Positions 41,364 to 51,130 of a DNA stretch of 64,000 nucleotides are shown piece by piece (the first letter of the stretch is position 1; each line of letters begins with the position of its first letter). Source of the stretch: Flavobacterium sp. WV_118_3 (GTDB lineage Bacteria > Bacteroidota > Bacteroidia > Flavobacteriales > Flavobacteriaceae). The position numbers and the translations under genes are program-made. The stretch spans positions 1,550,001 through 1,614,000 of the forward strand of contig NZ_CP156060.1 in the NCBI RefSeq assembly GCF_039778605.1, written 5' to 3'. The notes beneath the pieces were generated by a model. The model was not told the DNA's origin, did no database searches, and saw only the letters and a list, made by a program, of their open reading frames with translations.

Positions 41364-43118
41364 TTAATTATCGCGAATTACATGGATGACTCCTGTAATC
41401 GTATGTGTGACACTTGGATTATTATTATCCTGATAGGTTCCGCTAAAGGTCATGTCAATATACTGCCCTACTGCTCCAAAAGCATTCAGATTAAATACCA
41501 TTGTATTGGGCAATTGTGACGAAATATAGCCTACAGCTCCACCTTCAATCGTAAAGCTGGAAGTCGTATAGGTTCCCGGAACATTGGTATTACCCCAGAA
41601 ATAGATTCCGGCTCCGGTAGCGCCCTGCGCACTAATATTTAGCCCGTTTGGTGTATATCCGGCATTAATACCTGTAAGATGGTAGGTCACCGGGTTGTTA
41701 TCAATCTGATAAGTTATAAATTCTGTTATGGAATTACAAGCGACCAGATTCCCAATATTGGTTGTTGGTGTGGTAAATGTATAGTTCACATCACCCGTTA
41801 CCTGTAAATTATCATAATCGGCACCTTCTAAAGTAAACGCTGTATTCGGGCCGCCACAAACCAACGTATTAAAACTAAAGCTTCCGTTGGTAACAGTTGC
41901 CACCTGTGTCGTATATCCGGTATGTAAAATTACATAACCATTGGTTACCGGTGCATTACTACAGGTTACCAGATTTCCCTCTACGGTTGTTGGTGTGACC
42001 GAAGGATTGGTTACCGTGATCGTTGGTAAAGTTGTATTTGCTGTTAGCGGACCTATGGTATTGCTATAAATCGTATTACCGCAATTATCCAAAACAACCA
42101 ACGTCAAATTTTCGTTGGCCGGTACCAATCCACAAACCTGACCGTTGGCATTGGTCGTTCCCATAACCGGATAGGTATTTCCGCTTCGGATGATACCTAC
42201 CTGAATGTTGGCTAACGCATTGCCATTGGCGTCTTCCAGATTCACACACATCGACACAACCGGAAACTGCGCATCGCAATTCCACCATGAAAAATGAGAT
42301 ACGTTACCTACGTATGTATCTCCCTGACGGGTTGCACTACCTTCACGAATCCAATACCCTTTGTCGTTATCAAAATGCCATAACGGGATTTCACTTGGAG
42401 CGCTTCCCAACTGACTGTTATCAATTTTCATCACCACCTGAGCCGTATGCCCGGAAGCAATCTGTAGTTTTTGCCCGGCCGATCCGCGTAATTCTACATT
42501 AAGCATCCCTAAGGTTTCCAGTGCTTTAGGGTTCCCATTTTCATCCTGAGCAAATAAAGCACCCGGCATTAGACTACTTAACTTAGTATCGGATGGCAAT
42601 AAATGATACATCGCCACTGCAACACTACCGCTATAGGCTGCACCGTTTTCGTCCTGAAAGGCACCGTCGAAAACAACTTTGGTACCGGATAATAACGTGA
42701 CTTCGCTACTCACTCCCGAATTGATCACCTGTGTTGGTTGTAACGGCAACAACATAATCCGAACGTTGTTATCTCCGTTTGTCGGTACCATTGTACGGGA
42801 ACCGTCGATATAACCTGCTTTTTTAGCTGTGATATAGGCAAATCGTTCGTAAACCGTCGCATTTTTAATGATAAAAACGCCATTGGAATCTGTTTGTCCT
42901 GTTGTAGTTCCTATTTTGATTGTGGCATTCGAAACGGGATTTCCGTTCGTATCCACCACCTGTCCGATGAAATCTCTTGAAACCTGATTTCCGAAACTGG
43001 ACGACATAGTACCACCACCGGTATTATTTCCTCCTCCTTCTACGGTACTTTCGGATTCACATCCCGCCAGAAACAACAGAGACGTGAAGAGTACTACAAA
43101 AAGTTTGATTTTATTCAT
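41364..43118 (-). CDS. lipoprotein with carboxypeptidase-like regulatory domain
   Basis: 584 residues. Lipobox LLFLAGC (Cys 20) then ESESTVEGGGNN, an acidic tail that could signal surface export. Residues about 50-120 form a CarboxypepD_reg-like beta-sandwich (FIGQVVDTNGNPVSNATIKI, TDSNGVFIIKNA). Further similar beta domains follow (CVNLEDANGNALANIQVGII, TVEGNLVTCSNAPVTNGYVI). No catalytic motif. Likely outer-surface protein built of immunoglobulin-like domains, function unknown. Confidence 0.8.
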   Translation of the reverse strand: MNKIKLFVVLFTSLLFLAGCESESTVEGGGNNTGGGTMSSSFGNQVSRDFIGQVVDTNGNPVSNATIKIGTTTGQTDSNGVFIIKNATVYERFAYITAKKAGYIDGSRTMVPTNGDNNVRIMLLPLQPTQVINSGVSSEVTLLSGTKVVFDGAFQDENGAAYSGSVAVAMYHLLPSDTKLSSLMPGALFAQDENGNPKALETLGMLNVELRGSAGQKLQIASGHTAQVVMKIDNSQLGSAPSEIPLWHFDNDKGYWIREGSATRQGDTYVGNVSHFSWWNCDAQFPVVSMCVNLEDANGNALANIQVGIIRSGNTYPVMGTTNANGQVCGLVPANENLTLVVLDNCGNTIYSNTIGPLTANTTLPTITVTNPSVTPTTVEGNLVTCSNAPVTNGYVILHTGYTTQVATVTNGSFSFNTLVCGGPNTAFTLEGADYDNLQVTGDVNYTFTTPTTNIGNLVACNSITEFITYQIDNNPVTYHLTGINAGYTPNGLNISAQGATGAGIYFWGNTNVPGTYTTSSFTIEGGAVGYISSQLPNTMVFNLNAFGAVGQYIDMTFSGTYQDNNNPSVTHTITGVIHVIRDN

Positions 43119-43270
43119 TTGTTTTGGTTTTGTGTTGTTCGTATTCTTTTAGATACAACACAAACCTTTTAGTTGCGTATCAAATGTTATTATTTTTACA
43201 ATAATTTAATACAATAAAAACACATTCATCAACATAAAAACGAATAACATAAAACATAAACACTAAAAAA

Positions 43271-45340
43271 CTACTCTTTCAGTAAATTCTCTAATTGTTT
43301 TTTTTCGTCTTCGGGTAAAGCCGGTAAAAGTTCCTGAAAATACTCCCGGTGTTTTTCATTTTTCAATAAGGCACGAATCGAATCCTTTGAGAACTTAACA
43401 AACAACCATTGATGGTGTAAAGTTCCATTTACCAGATAACGCAGGGTATTCATGTCATTTTTATTCAGATACAACAGATTCACCAAAGCATTTTGCCTTA
43501 CATTACTTGCATACTGAGGGGAAGCGTAGTCCAACAGTTCTTCATAGTATTTTAATTTTTCGGAATTCTGATAGTCCGGTGTCGCCAAAGCCAATGTCAG
43601 CCAACTGATTCGCAGGTTTTTATCATTAAACCCCTGCCAGTCTTGTGTTTGATCGAGTAACGGAAAACGCTGGTTGGGAAATTGTGCCCAAAGTGCCTTT
43701 AACGCGATTTCCTGAGTGATATAGGAGCGATCTTCCAATAAGGTTTCGTATTGCGGTTTAAACGATTCCGGAATACTGCGCAACGATTTACTTATCGCCT
43801 GTCGAACTTTTAAATCGGTCGATTGCATCGCTAATTCCAGTAAAGGTTTATTCTGTTCGAATGGCGTATTTTCCAATTGGTAGATAATTTCTTCCTTAAC
43901 CGGATAGAAAACATCCGATTTTAAAAGTATTTCGAATGGCTTTTGTTTGTCGACCAATAATTTGTCCTGCAATTCGACAACACCGAGATAGGTTTTTATA
44001 AACGGATTTTGCTTTATGATAGCCAAAGCTTCTTCGGTTGGAAATGCCGGATTTTCGAGCCATAAGGTTTTAAAAGCCGCCGTATCATAATCGGCAACAT
44101 TTCGAACCTCAGCCAGAAACGCATCGGTGTCGACATTTTTAAACGCATATTTCCGCAGGTAGTTTTGTACCGCCAGACGAAATTTATCTTCTCCTATTTG
44201 TGTACGCAGATAATGTAAAGCCCAGGCCCCTTTCTGATAGAAAGTCAGCGAGCTTGCTTTTTCATGAAGGATCGGTTTGGGATCGGTTTTGGAAGCCCGA
44301 ATGAGTTTTTCGGCCGATTCGTACAGTTCCCAATTAAAATGATCATCTCCAAAAAGCTGCTTTTCGGCCAGCAAAGCATAATACGTTGCAAATCCTTCCT
44401 GTAGCCAATGGTGTTTTCCGGATTGCGCCGTAACCATATCGCCAAACCATTGATGCGCCAGTTCGTGGGCATTTACGTTGGTATACGTCCGATCGTTAAA
44501 TCCGATAGCATCGACCACAAAATCCTGCGAAAAGATGGTTGCTGTAGTATTTTCCATTCCGAGATATAAAAAGTCGAATACCGGAACTTGTCGGTAAACC
44601 TTCCAGGGATAGGCTACTCCTATTTCCCGTTCTAAAAAGTCAAAAATCTCTTTCGAATAGCGGTACGTCGATTCAAATTTTGACGCATCCGCTTTGCGAA
44701 GGTATAATTCCAAAGGTGTCCCCGATGCGGTCATTACGGTCTTTTTATCAAATTTTCCGATAGCCAGCATCGCCAGGTACGAACTCATCGGTTTTTCCAT
44801 GACATACTGCCAGGTGGTCTGATTGCCTTTCGTGACTTTATGTTTTAAAACACCGTTGGAAAGGACTTCAAAAGTGCTATCATAGGTAATGGAAAACGAA
44901 AAAATCACCTTTTCATTCACATCATCAAAACTGGGTAGCCAATGGCTGGTATATTTCCCCTGTCCTTGTGTCCATATCTGGAAATCCTTGTCTTTTCCGA
45001 TAAAATAAAGTGTTTGCCGCGGTTGTGCTTCGTAATGCAGTTTCAGGGTGTTACGCCCTTTTTTATACCCCTGAAACAACTGTAATTTTTTTCCGGTATT
45101 TTTAAATTTTACGGCTCTGTTATTGATCGTAACGCCGGAAATATCCATCCGTTGCGCATCGATGCTAATTGTATCCGTTGCACTATTCACCTGAAAAGTA
45201 TAGGTCACATCGCCTGCAATTTTACGGCTTTCGGTGGTAAATGAAACCGCTGCATCGAGTGTGATAAAATCAACTTTTTCGCTTTGTTGTGCGTTTGAAA
45301 AGGTATATATAAAATAGCAGAGAAATGTGAGTCGCTTCAT
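43271..45340 (-). CDS. M1-family aminopeptidase
   Basis: 689 residues with signal peptide (MKRLTFLCYFIYTFSNAQQ). Catalytic region: LGMENTTATIF (exopeptidase motif, G-x-M-E-N), VNAHELAHQWFGD (zinc HExxH at about residue 291-295) and HHWLQEGFATYYALL (third zinc ligand Glu). After the catalytic domain comes a helical repeat region (450-680). Cleaves N-terminal residues from peptides, located in periplasm or outside. Related to leukotriene A4 hydrolase. Divergent from the Dph6-like gene. Confidence 0.92.
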   Translation of the reverse strand: MKRLTFLCYFIYTFSNAQQSEKVDFITLDAAVSFTTESRKIAGDVTYTFQVNSATDTISIDAQRMDISGVTINNRAVKFKNTGKKLQLFQGYKKGRNTLKLHYEAQPRQTLYFIGKDKDFQIWTQGQGKYTSHWLPSFDDVNEKVIFSFSITYDSTFEVLSNGVLKHKVTKGNQTTWQYVMEKPMSSYLAMLAIGKFDKKTVMTASGTPLELYLRKADASKFESTYRYSKEIFDFLEREIGVAYPWKVYRQVPVFDFLYLGMENTTATIFSQDFVVDAIGFNDRTYTNVNAHELAHQWFGDMVTAQSGKHHWLQEGFATYYALLAEKQLFGDDHFNWELYESAEKLIRASKTDPKPILHEKASSLTFYQKGAWALHYLRTQIGEDKFRLAVQNYLRKYAFKNVDTDAFLAEVRNVADYDTAAFKTLWLENPAFPTEEALAIIKQNPFIKTYLGVVELQDKLLVDKQKPFEILLKSDVFYPVKEEIIYQLENTPFEQNKPLLELAMQSTDLKVRQAISKSLRSIPESFKPQYETLLEDRSYITQEIALKALWAQFPNQRFPLLDQTQDWQGFNDKNLRISWLTLALATPDYQNSEKLKYYEELLDYASPQYASNVRQNALVNLLYLNKNDMNTLRYLVNGTLHHQWLFVKFSKDSIRALLKNEKHREYFQELLPALPEDEKKQLENLLKE

Positions 45341-45442
45341 ATTTAGAGTATAATGAAAAGCTCAAAGTTACAAAGTTTAGCACAACATTATAGCGGCTTT
45401 TTTGTAAGTTTACACCTTAAATTTTCTATTTTGAAGGCAAAA

Positions 45443-46177
45443 ATGGTATTTAACTGGAGTAGCGGAAAAGACTCTGCTCTCGCGTTATATGAATTAATAC
45501 AGAAGGATCAGTTTGAAATCGCGTGTTTATTAACAAGTGTAAGCCAACAATACGATCGCATTTCGATGCACGGCGTACGAAGCAGTTTGCTCGAAAAACA
45601 AGCCGAAAGCATCGGTTTGCCCTTGGTCAAAATGGAAATTCCCGAAATGCCTTCAATGGAAATTTATGAAAACGTAATGCGGAAAACCCTAACCGACTTA
45701 CAGGCTAAAGGGATTACCCATGCTGCTTTTGGTGATATTTTTCTGGAAGACCTGCGGGAATACCGGGAAAAGAAACTGGCCGAAATGAACCTAAAAGCCG
45801 TTTTCCCGCTATGGAAGCGCGATACCAAAGCTTTAATTCACGAGTTTATTGGTCTGGGATTTAAAACCATCGTTACCTGTGTCGATGCCCGATTACTCGA
45901 TAAAAGTTTTGCCGGCCGTATTATCGATGCCGATTTTATCCGGGAACTCCCTGAAAATGTAGATCCATGTGGTGAAAATGGCGAATTTCATACGTTTACA
46001 TTTGACGGACCACTTTTTAAAAATCCGATTGCTTTTACAAAAGGGGATATTGTGCTCCGTAAATACGAAGCCCCGAAAAACGATGACGATTGTTATACCA
46101 CACCACGGGAAACCGAGTATGGATTCTGGTATTGCGACCTTATCCCGACAGCTGTCAAATCAGGTAAAATCACCTAA
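45443..46177 (+). CDS. Dph6-like adenine nucleotide alpha hydrolase (ATP-pyrophosphatase)
   Basis: 244 residues from ATG 45443 (MVFNWSSGKDSALAL); TTG at 45434 is possible. PP-loop FNWSSGKDS, then LLTSVSQQYDRISMHGVR, HAAFGDIFLEDLREYREK, VDPCGENGEFHTF and a Cys-containing end. Family of diphthine-ammonia ligase in archaea and eukaryotes; bacteria lack diphthamide, so its substrate here is unknown (some homologues are linked to cobalamin or tRNA metabolism). Cytosolic. Next genes follow within 35 bases. Confidence 0.82.
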   Translation: MVFNWSSGKDSALALYELIQKDQFEIACLLTSVSQQYDRISMHGVRSSLLEKQAESIGLPLVKMEIPEMPSMEIYENVMRKTLTDLQAKGITHAAFGDIFLEDLREYREKKLAEMNLKAVFPLWKRDTKALIHEFIGLGFKTIVTCVDARLLDKSFAGRIIDADFIRELPENVDPCGENGEFHTFTFDGPLFKNPIAFTKGDIVLRKYEAPKNDDDCYTTPRETEYGFWYCDLIPTAVKSGKIT

Positions 46178-46197
46178 AAGATTCGGACTGTATTTTG

Positions 46198-46205
46198 TAT
46201 TTTTG
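46198..46205 (+). promoter_or_regulatory. -7 promoter box near the start of the HEAGH gene
   Basis: TATTTTTG fits TAnnTTTG and ends 4 bases before ATG 46210; the transcript may be leaderless. Confidence 0.4.
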
Positions 46206-46209
46206 GGAT

Positions 46210-46725
46210 ATGCAGAACTCACCTACGCTCCAACGAACAACAACACTCTCCAAAGTTCTCAACTTTCTCGGGGAAATCGGAATTCCGGTTGTTGAAAAAA
46301 CACTAACGGATACTTTTCTGCCCGGTTTAGCATTGGGGCCGAACTGTATTTTCGTAGATTTTGATCAACTATTATATCCAGGCGATTTACTGCATGAAGC
46401 CGGTCATCTTGCCGTAACCACTCCAGACGAACGCAAGCTTGCCGGAACGAATGCTCAAAGTGCCGACTGGCCTTCGGGCGGTGAAGAAATCGGCGCGATT
46501 TTATGGTCGTATGCCGCTGCGGTTCACCTGAATTTACCGCTTGATTTTGTTTTTCACAATAACGGTTATAAAAACGGTTCGGAAATGTTGATTTCGAATT
46601 TCGAAAAAGGAAATTATATCGGATTGCCTTTTTTGGAATGGGCCGGCTTATGTCTGAGTGAGGCACGTGCCGAACAACAAGGCCAAAAGCCTTTCCCTTT
46701 TATGCTACACTGGTTAAGACCTTAA
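46210..46725 (+). CDS. HExxH-containing hypothetical protein
   Basis: 171 residues from ATG 46210. A zinc-protease-type motif LLHEAGHLA occurs near residue 61-69, within a small mixed fold (GPNCIFVDFDQLLYPGDLLHEAGH). A second acidic patch, SGGEEIGAILWSYAAAVHLNL, could give the third ligand. Whether it is a protease is not known. The gene lies 3 bases before the Asp/Asn beta-hydroxylase-like gene and is in the same orientation, so the two likely work together. Confidence 0.6.
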   Translation: MQNSPTLQRTTTLSKVLNFLGEIGIPVVEKTLTDTFLPGLALGPNCIFVDFDQLLYPGDLLHEAGHLAVTTPDERKLAGTNAQSADWPSGGEEIGAILWSYAAAVHLNLPLDFVFHNNGYKNGSEMLISNFEKGNYIGLPFLEWAGLCLSEARAEQQGQKPFPFMLHWLRP

Positions 46726-46728
46726 GTT

Positions 46729-47421
46729 ATGGAATTGGTTCGCGCTATAAAATTCCCAATTGCATTTGATATCGACCGTTTACAGGCCGACGTGCAAAAA
46801 GTACTTTCCCAGGAATGGACGGATCATTATAACCGTAAGGATTACAACGGCAAATGGACTTCAATCGCCCTGATGTCGGAAGACGGTAAGTCCGATTCTA
46901 TTTTCGCCTTAAACCGAAACAAGCTACAAGACACAGCCATCCTGGAACAATGTCCCTATTTTAAAAGTATACTCAACGATTTCCCGTTTGAAAAAACAGC
47001 CGTTCGTTTGCTTAATCTTACCGCCGGAACCGAAATCAAACCGCATCGCGATTACTGTCTGGGCTATGAAGACGGTTGTTTCCGCCTACATATTCCCATC
47101 ATTACCAATCCGGATGTAGTATTTTTACTGGACAATAAACGTTTGATCATGAACGAAGGTGAATGTTGGTATATCAATGCTAATTTTACGCATTCGGTTG
47201 TCAATAACGGTACGCAGGATCGTATTCACCTGGTTATCGACGGATTACAGAACGAATGGACCGATGCACTTTTCTATAAAGAAGCCGATCCGGAACAATT
47301 CCGAAAACCATTACCCGAAATGAGCGAAGTTGAAAAACAACGCATCATCGAAGAACTGAATCGTATGAATCCGGTACTCACCGCTACTGTTCTTCAAAAC
47401 ATGGAAAACAACAAGCCTTGA
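46729..47421 (+). CDS. aspartyl/asparaginyl beta-hydroxylase-like oxygenase
   Basis: 230 residues. Fe(II)/2-oxoglutarate fold: FEKTAVRLLNLTAGTEIKPHRD (HxD near residue 105-107), CFRLHIPIITNPDV (2OG Arg), ECWYINANFTHSVVNNG (distal His) and RIHLVIDG. Hydroxylates Asp/Asn in proteins or small substrates. Short compared with animal enzymes, typical for bacteria. Same operon as the HEAGH gene, 3 bases apart. Confidence 0.82.
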   Translation: MELVRAIKFPIAFDIDRLQADVQKVLSQEWTDHYNRKDYNGKWTSIALMSEDGKSDSIFALNRNKLQDTAILEQCPYFKSILNDFPFEKTAVRLLNLTAGTEIKPHRDYCLGYEDGCFRLHIPIITNPDVVFLLDNKRLIMNEGECWYINANFTHSVVNNGTQDRIHLVIDGLQNEWTDALFYKEADPEQFRKPLPEMSEVEKQRIIEELNRMNPVLTATVLQNMENNKP

Positions 47422-47543
47422 TCAAATCTGTAATTTACACATACAAAGAAGGTAGGCTTAACCAAACCTACCCTCTCCTGTCTATAAACACAATTTATTT
47501 ATGGAACTCTAAATTATGCCTACACTATGACATCTATGAAAAG

Positions 47544-47822
47544 TTATGATACTCCTATTCTGCTAAATTTTTTGGATACAATTACCGGTTTTTCCAATAC
47601 CGGCAGGTGATCCTGTTTTCCGTGAACAATAAAATCAAATCGGGCTTTTGCTAATGACTCTTCTGTAAAACCACGCAAACCATAATCGGCTTTGATTTCT
47701 TTTAAAACAACATCCGATGAAGCCGGATTATCATAACTCCTGTTGCTAACGGTTTCTGTTCCCAGATAATATTTTTTTCCGTTAATCGTCGCAAATGCCG
47801 ACACTATATATATTCCATCCAT
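47544..47822 (-). CDS. hypothetical protein
   Basis: 92 residues, no signal or membrane segment, no family recognised. Begins MDGIYIVSAFATINGKKYYLG and has two short strand pairs, then a helix and a final ARFDFIVHGKQDHLP. Gene order with the next two minus-strand genes suggests one small operon of unknown function. Confidence 0.55.
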   Translation of the reverse strand: MDGIYIVSAFATINGKKYYLGTETVSNRSYDNPASSDVVLKEIKADYGLRGFTEESLAKARFDFIVHGKQDHLPVLEKPVIVSKKFSRIGVS

Positions 47823-47870
47823 ACTTTTTGCTTTTGAGTTATTATTTTATTTAGGGTTCTTATTTTTTAG

Positions 47871-48311
47871 TTAAACAACCGGAACCGTTACGGTATCAGT
47901 TTTTTTGGAATCGACAAGACAGTTCGCCAACGATCCTAAAACCAATAATAGTATTCCTGCAATAACAGGCCATTGCGCTACAGGTAAAAACATCCTTCCT
48001 GTCAATATAAATAAGGTTCCAATCAGGCTGAGTAAAAAGGGAAAGTATATTTTTTTTTGTCGCACGTTTTTTAACAACGCCCATAAATGGAGCATTAAAA
48101 AAAGCAGGAGTGCCGGGAAAAACCACACCTTTGGCGATAATTTTGCCATTCCGAAGCTTCCCAGCATACTCATATATACGGTCCAGCACATTCCGGTTTT
48201 AGGATAAAATAATGCCAGAAAACCAAGTAGTTCCACTACGCTACCTGTATTTTTCTTTTTCCCCGGAACGCTGTCCCAATCCGTTACGAATTCATATATT
48301 CGCTTTACCAT
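47871..48311 (-). CDS. small multi-pass membrane protein (possibly MerC-like)
   Basis: 146 residues with four hydrophobic stretches (about 28-50, 61-76, 88-108, 112-130). The layout HLWALLKN ... FPFLLSLIGTLFILTGR ... AGILLLVLGSLAN resembles the second half of MerC-type proteins, but the CxxC metal motif is missing. Function unknown. Flanked by hypothetical genes on the same strand. Confidence 0.5.
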   Translation of the reverse strand: MVKRIYEFVTDWDSVPGKKKNTGSVVELLGFLALFYPKTGMCWTVYMSMLGSFGMAKLSPKVWFFPALLLFLMLHLWALLKNVRQKKIYFPFLLSLIGTLFILTGRMFLPVAQWPVIAGILLLVLGSLANCLVDSKKTDTVTVPVV

Positions 48312-48331
48312 CTTGAGTCACATTTTGATTA

Positions 48332-48679
48332 TTACTGTCTTAAACTAATTTTAAGATTTTGCAACCAATAGGTATCAACAGGCGGTAAATGCTGAAAATC
48401 ATCATCTGTTTCCTGTACATCCGGAAAATGATCAAGAGAATTGTCTGGTGTTGATCCGTTATTTCCGGAACGTTTGCTATGCAATACATTCAGCGCCAGT
48501 AAAGAGGCTTCGGTAGAAGTATCTTTAATCAGGTTCCGGATCGCTGTCGGATTCGAATCTTTAACCAATTGTCGGCTTTGTTTTTCCTTTACTACAACTG
48601 TCGCTGTCGCGGGTGTTTCCCGACAGAAGCTAATTAAAAGGAACGCAATTAGTACTACGGCAATTTGGGGAATCTTCAT
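48332..48679 (-). CDS. small putative lipoprotein
   Basis: 115 residues. Signal segment MKIPQIAVVLIAFLLISFC with a likely lipobox (ISFC, Cys 19), then a low-complexity Thr/Lys/Asp-rich stretch and a conserved-looking tail DDFQHLPPVDTYWLQNLKIS. Mature part is probably disordered. No family recognised. First gene of the minus-strand trio. Confidence 0.5.
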   Translation of the reverse strand: MKIPQIAVVLIAFLLISFCRETPATATVVVKEKQSRQLVKDSNPTAIRNLIKDTSTEASLLALNVLHSKRSGNNGSTPDNSLDHFPDVQETDDDFQHLPPVDTYWLQNLKISLRQ

Positions 48680-48968
48680 TTCTACTATCTTTTTTGGTTA
48701 CAGTTTAGTCGTCAAAAAATACTTAACCTATTAGCTAACAGTATGATCTTGCTACAGCATTTTATGGGATAAAACTATAAATCCATACTATATTTTTTAT
48801 ACGTGTTTTTACCTGTTTTTCCGTAATTACCTTTTTTCAGACGACTTCCTGACTACTATACGCGATAAAAAATCGATTCCGATCCTGTATTTTCATCCGG
48901 GGTATTTTTAATTTTCCCAATTAAAATCTATCTTCGTAATGTGATTTTTTACTAATCGTGATTCCTGA

Positions 48969-51071
48969 ATGAACAACCTTCTCGAAACTCCTATAGAATA
49001 CCTCAAAGGCGTTGGTCCACAACGTGGGGAGTTATTACGTAAAGAGTTAAACATTCACCGTTATGCCGATCTGCTTAACCTCTACCCCAACCGTTATATC
49101 GACCGTACGCGCTACTATAAAATCAACGAATTACAAAACAGTAATTCGGAAGTACAAATTATAGGTCGTGTGATCCATATCAAAACCGTAGAACAAAAGC
49201 GTGGCAAACGGCTTGTAGCCACTTTTGTAGACGATACCGGCGAAATGGAGCTGGTTTGGTTTCAGGGTCAGAAATGGATTCGTGAAAATCTGAAGTTAAA
49301 TAGCGTCTATGTTATTTTTGGAAAAGTAACCGCTTTTAACGGTCTGTTTAATATGGCGCACCCGGAAATGGAATTACTCGCCGATCACGAAAAAAGTTTG
49401 CGCTCGGCTATGCAATCCGTTTATCCGTCTACCGAAAAACTAACGCAAAAAGGAATTACCAATAAAACGGTAAACCGCCTGATGCAGCAATTGTTTATCG
49501 AAACCCAGGCGTTATTTAAAGAACCTTTACCGACGAATCTGATCGACGAATTAAAGCTGATTCCGAAAAATGTCGCCTTATTCAACATTCACTTTCCTAA
49601 AAGTCAGGAGCTGTTGGCAAAAGCGCAATTCCGATTAAAATTTGAAGAGTTGTTTTTTATTCAGTTACAACTCATCACCAAAAACCTCATCCGGAAACAC
49701 AAAATTAAAGGCCATCCTTTTGATAGTGTTGGCGCGTATTTTACAACTTTTTACAACCATTATCTTCCGTTTGACTTAACGAACGCACAGAAAAAGGTTT
49801 TAAAAGAAATCCGCAACGATCTGGGAAGCAATGCCCAAATGAACCGCCTTTTGCAAGGTGATGTAGGATCCGGTAAAACCATCGTTGCCCTAATGACCAT
49901 GCTTCTGGCTTTGGATAACGGTTTTCAGGCCTGTTTAATGGCGCCTACGGAAATTTTAGCCAATCAGCATTTTTTAGGAATCCGCGAACTGGCTAAAGAA
50001 CTCAATCTGAATATTAAAATACTAACCGGTTCCACCAAAACAGCCGATCGGAAGATCATCCATGAAGAACTGGAAAACGGTAGTCTGCATATCATAATCG
50101 GAACGCATGCATTGTTGGAAGACAAAGTAAAATTCCATAACCTCGGACTCGCTATTATCGACGAGCAACATCGTTTTGGTGTCGAGCAACGTTCTAAATT
50201 ATGGAAAAAGAACGCCATTCCGCCACATGTGTTGGTGATGACGGCCACACCTATTCCACGAACGCTGGCCATGAGTCTTTATGGCGATCTCGACATTTCG
50301 GTTATCGACGAACTTCCTCCCGGCCGGAAACCCATACAAACTGTGCACCGTTACGATAGTAACCGATTGAAGGTTTGGAAGTTTCTTAAAGATGAAATCG
50401 CCAAAGGCCGACAGATTTATATCGTATATCCGTTGATTCAGGAAAGTGAAAAAATGGATTACAAAGACCTGATGGACGGTTATGAGGGGATTTCACGTGA
50501 CTTTCCGCTACCACAATACAGTGTGAGTATTGTTCACGGGCAAATGAAACCGGCCGAAAAAGATGCCGAAATGGAACGTTTTGCTTCCGGAAAAACCAAC
50601 ATTATGGTCGCCACTACGGTTATCGAAGTGGGGGTAAACGTTCCAAATGCCAGTGTAATGATCATTGAAAGTGCCGAACGTTTTGGTCTTTCGCAATTAC
50701 ACCAGCTCCGCGGTCGCGTGGGACGAGGTGCCGAACAGAGTTATTGTATTCTAATGACCGGTCATAAACTGAGTAATGACTCCAAAATACGGATCGAAAC
50801 CATGTGTCGTACCAATGACGGTTTTGAAATTTCGGAAGTCGATCTAAAGCTTCGCGGACCGGGCGATATTATGGGAACACAACAAAGTGGCGTACTCAAT
50901 TTACAGATTGCTGATCTGGTAAAAGACCGGGATATTTTACAATTGGCCCGCCATGAAGCCATCCGACTTTTAAAAGACGATCCGTCGATGAACAAACCGG
51001 AACATCAGGTTTTAAAGCAGGTTTTTATTGAATTATCCAAAAAAAGAAACATTTGGAATCATATCAGTTAA
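48969..51071 (+). CDS. recG: ATP-dependent DNA helicase RecG
   Basis: 700 residues (E. coli 693). N-terminal wedge domain with an OB-fold (EVQIIGRVIHIKTVEQKRGK), Walker A LLQGDVGSGKT near 300, DEQHRFG (motif II), TATPIPRTLAM (motif III), IVYPLIQESEKMD, TTVIEVGVNVPNASVMIIE and QLHQLRGRVGRG (motifs V-VI). Remodels stalled replication forks and Holliday junctions. About 290 bases of upstream non-coding sequence separate it from the minus-strand trio; nothing distinctive seen there. Confidence 0.96.
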   Translation: MNNLLETPIEYLKGVGPQRGELLRKELNIHRYADLLNLYPNRYIDRTRYYKINELQNSNSEVQIIGRVIHIKTVEQKRGKRLVATFVDDTGEMELVWFQGQKWIRENLKLNSVYVIFGKVTAFNGLFNMAHPEMELLADHEKSLRSAMQSVYPSTEKLTQKGITNKTVNRLMQQLFIETQALFKEPLPTNLIDELKLIPKNVALFNIHFPKSQELLAKAQFRLKFEELFFIQLQLITKNLIRKHKIKGHPFDSVGAYFTTFYNHYLPFDLTNAQKKVLKEIRNDLGSNAQMNRLLQGDVGSGKTIVALMTMLLALDNGFQACLMAPTEILANQHFLGIRELAKELNLNIKILTGSTKTADRKIIHEELENGSLHIIIGTHALLEDKVKFHNLGLAIIDEQHRFGVEQRSKLWKKNAIPPHVLVMTATPIPRTLAMSLYGDLDISVIDELPPGRKPIQTVHRYDSNRLKVWKFLKDEIAKGRQIYIVYPLIQESEKMDYKDLMDGYEGISRDFPLPQYSVSIVHGQMKPAEKDAEMERFASGKTNIMVATTVIEVGVNVPNASVMIIESAERFGLSQLHQLRGRVGRGAEQSYCILMTGHKLSNDSKIRIETMCRTNDGFEISEVDLKLRGPGDIMGTQQSGVLNLQIADLVKDRDILQLARHEAIRLLKDDPSMNKPEHQVLKQVFIELSKKRNIWNHIS

Positions 51072-51130
51072 CCTTATTTAAAACTTCATATAAAGTAAAT
51101 TAAAATAATCTATTACAAACAAATAAATAT

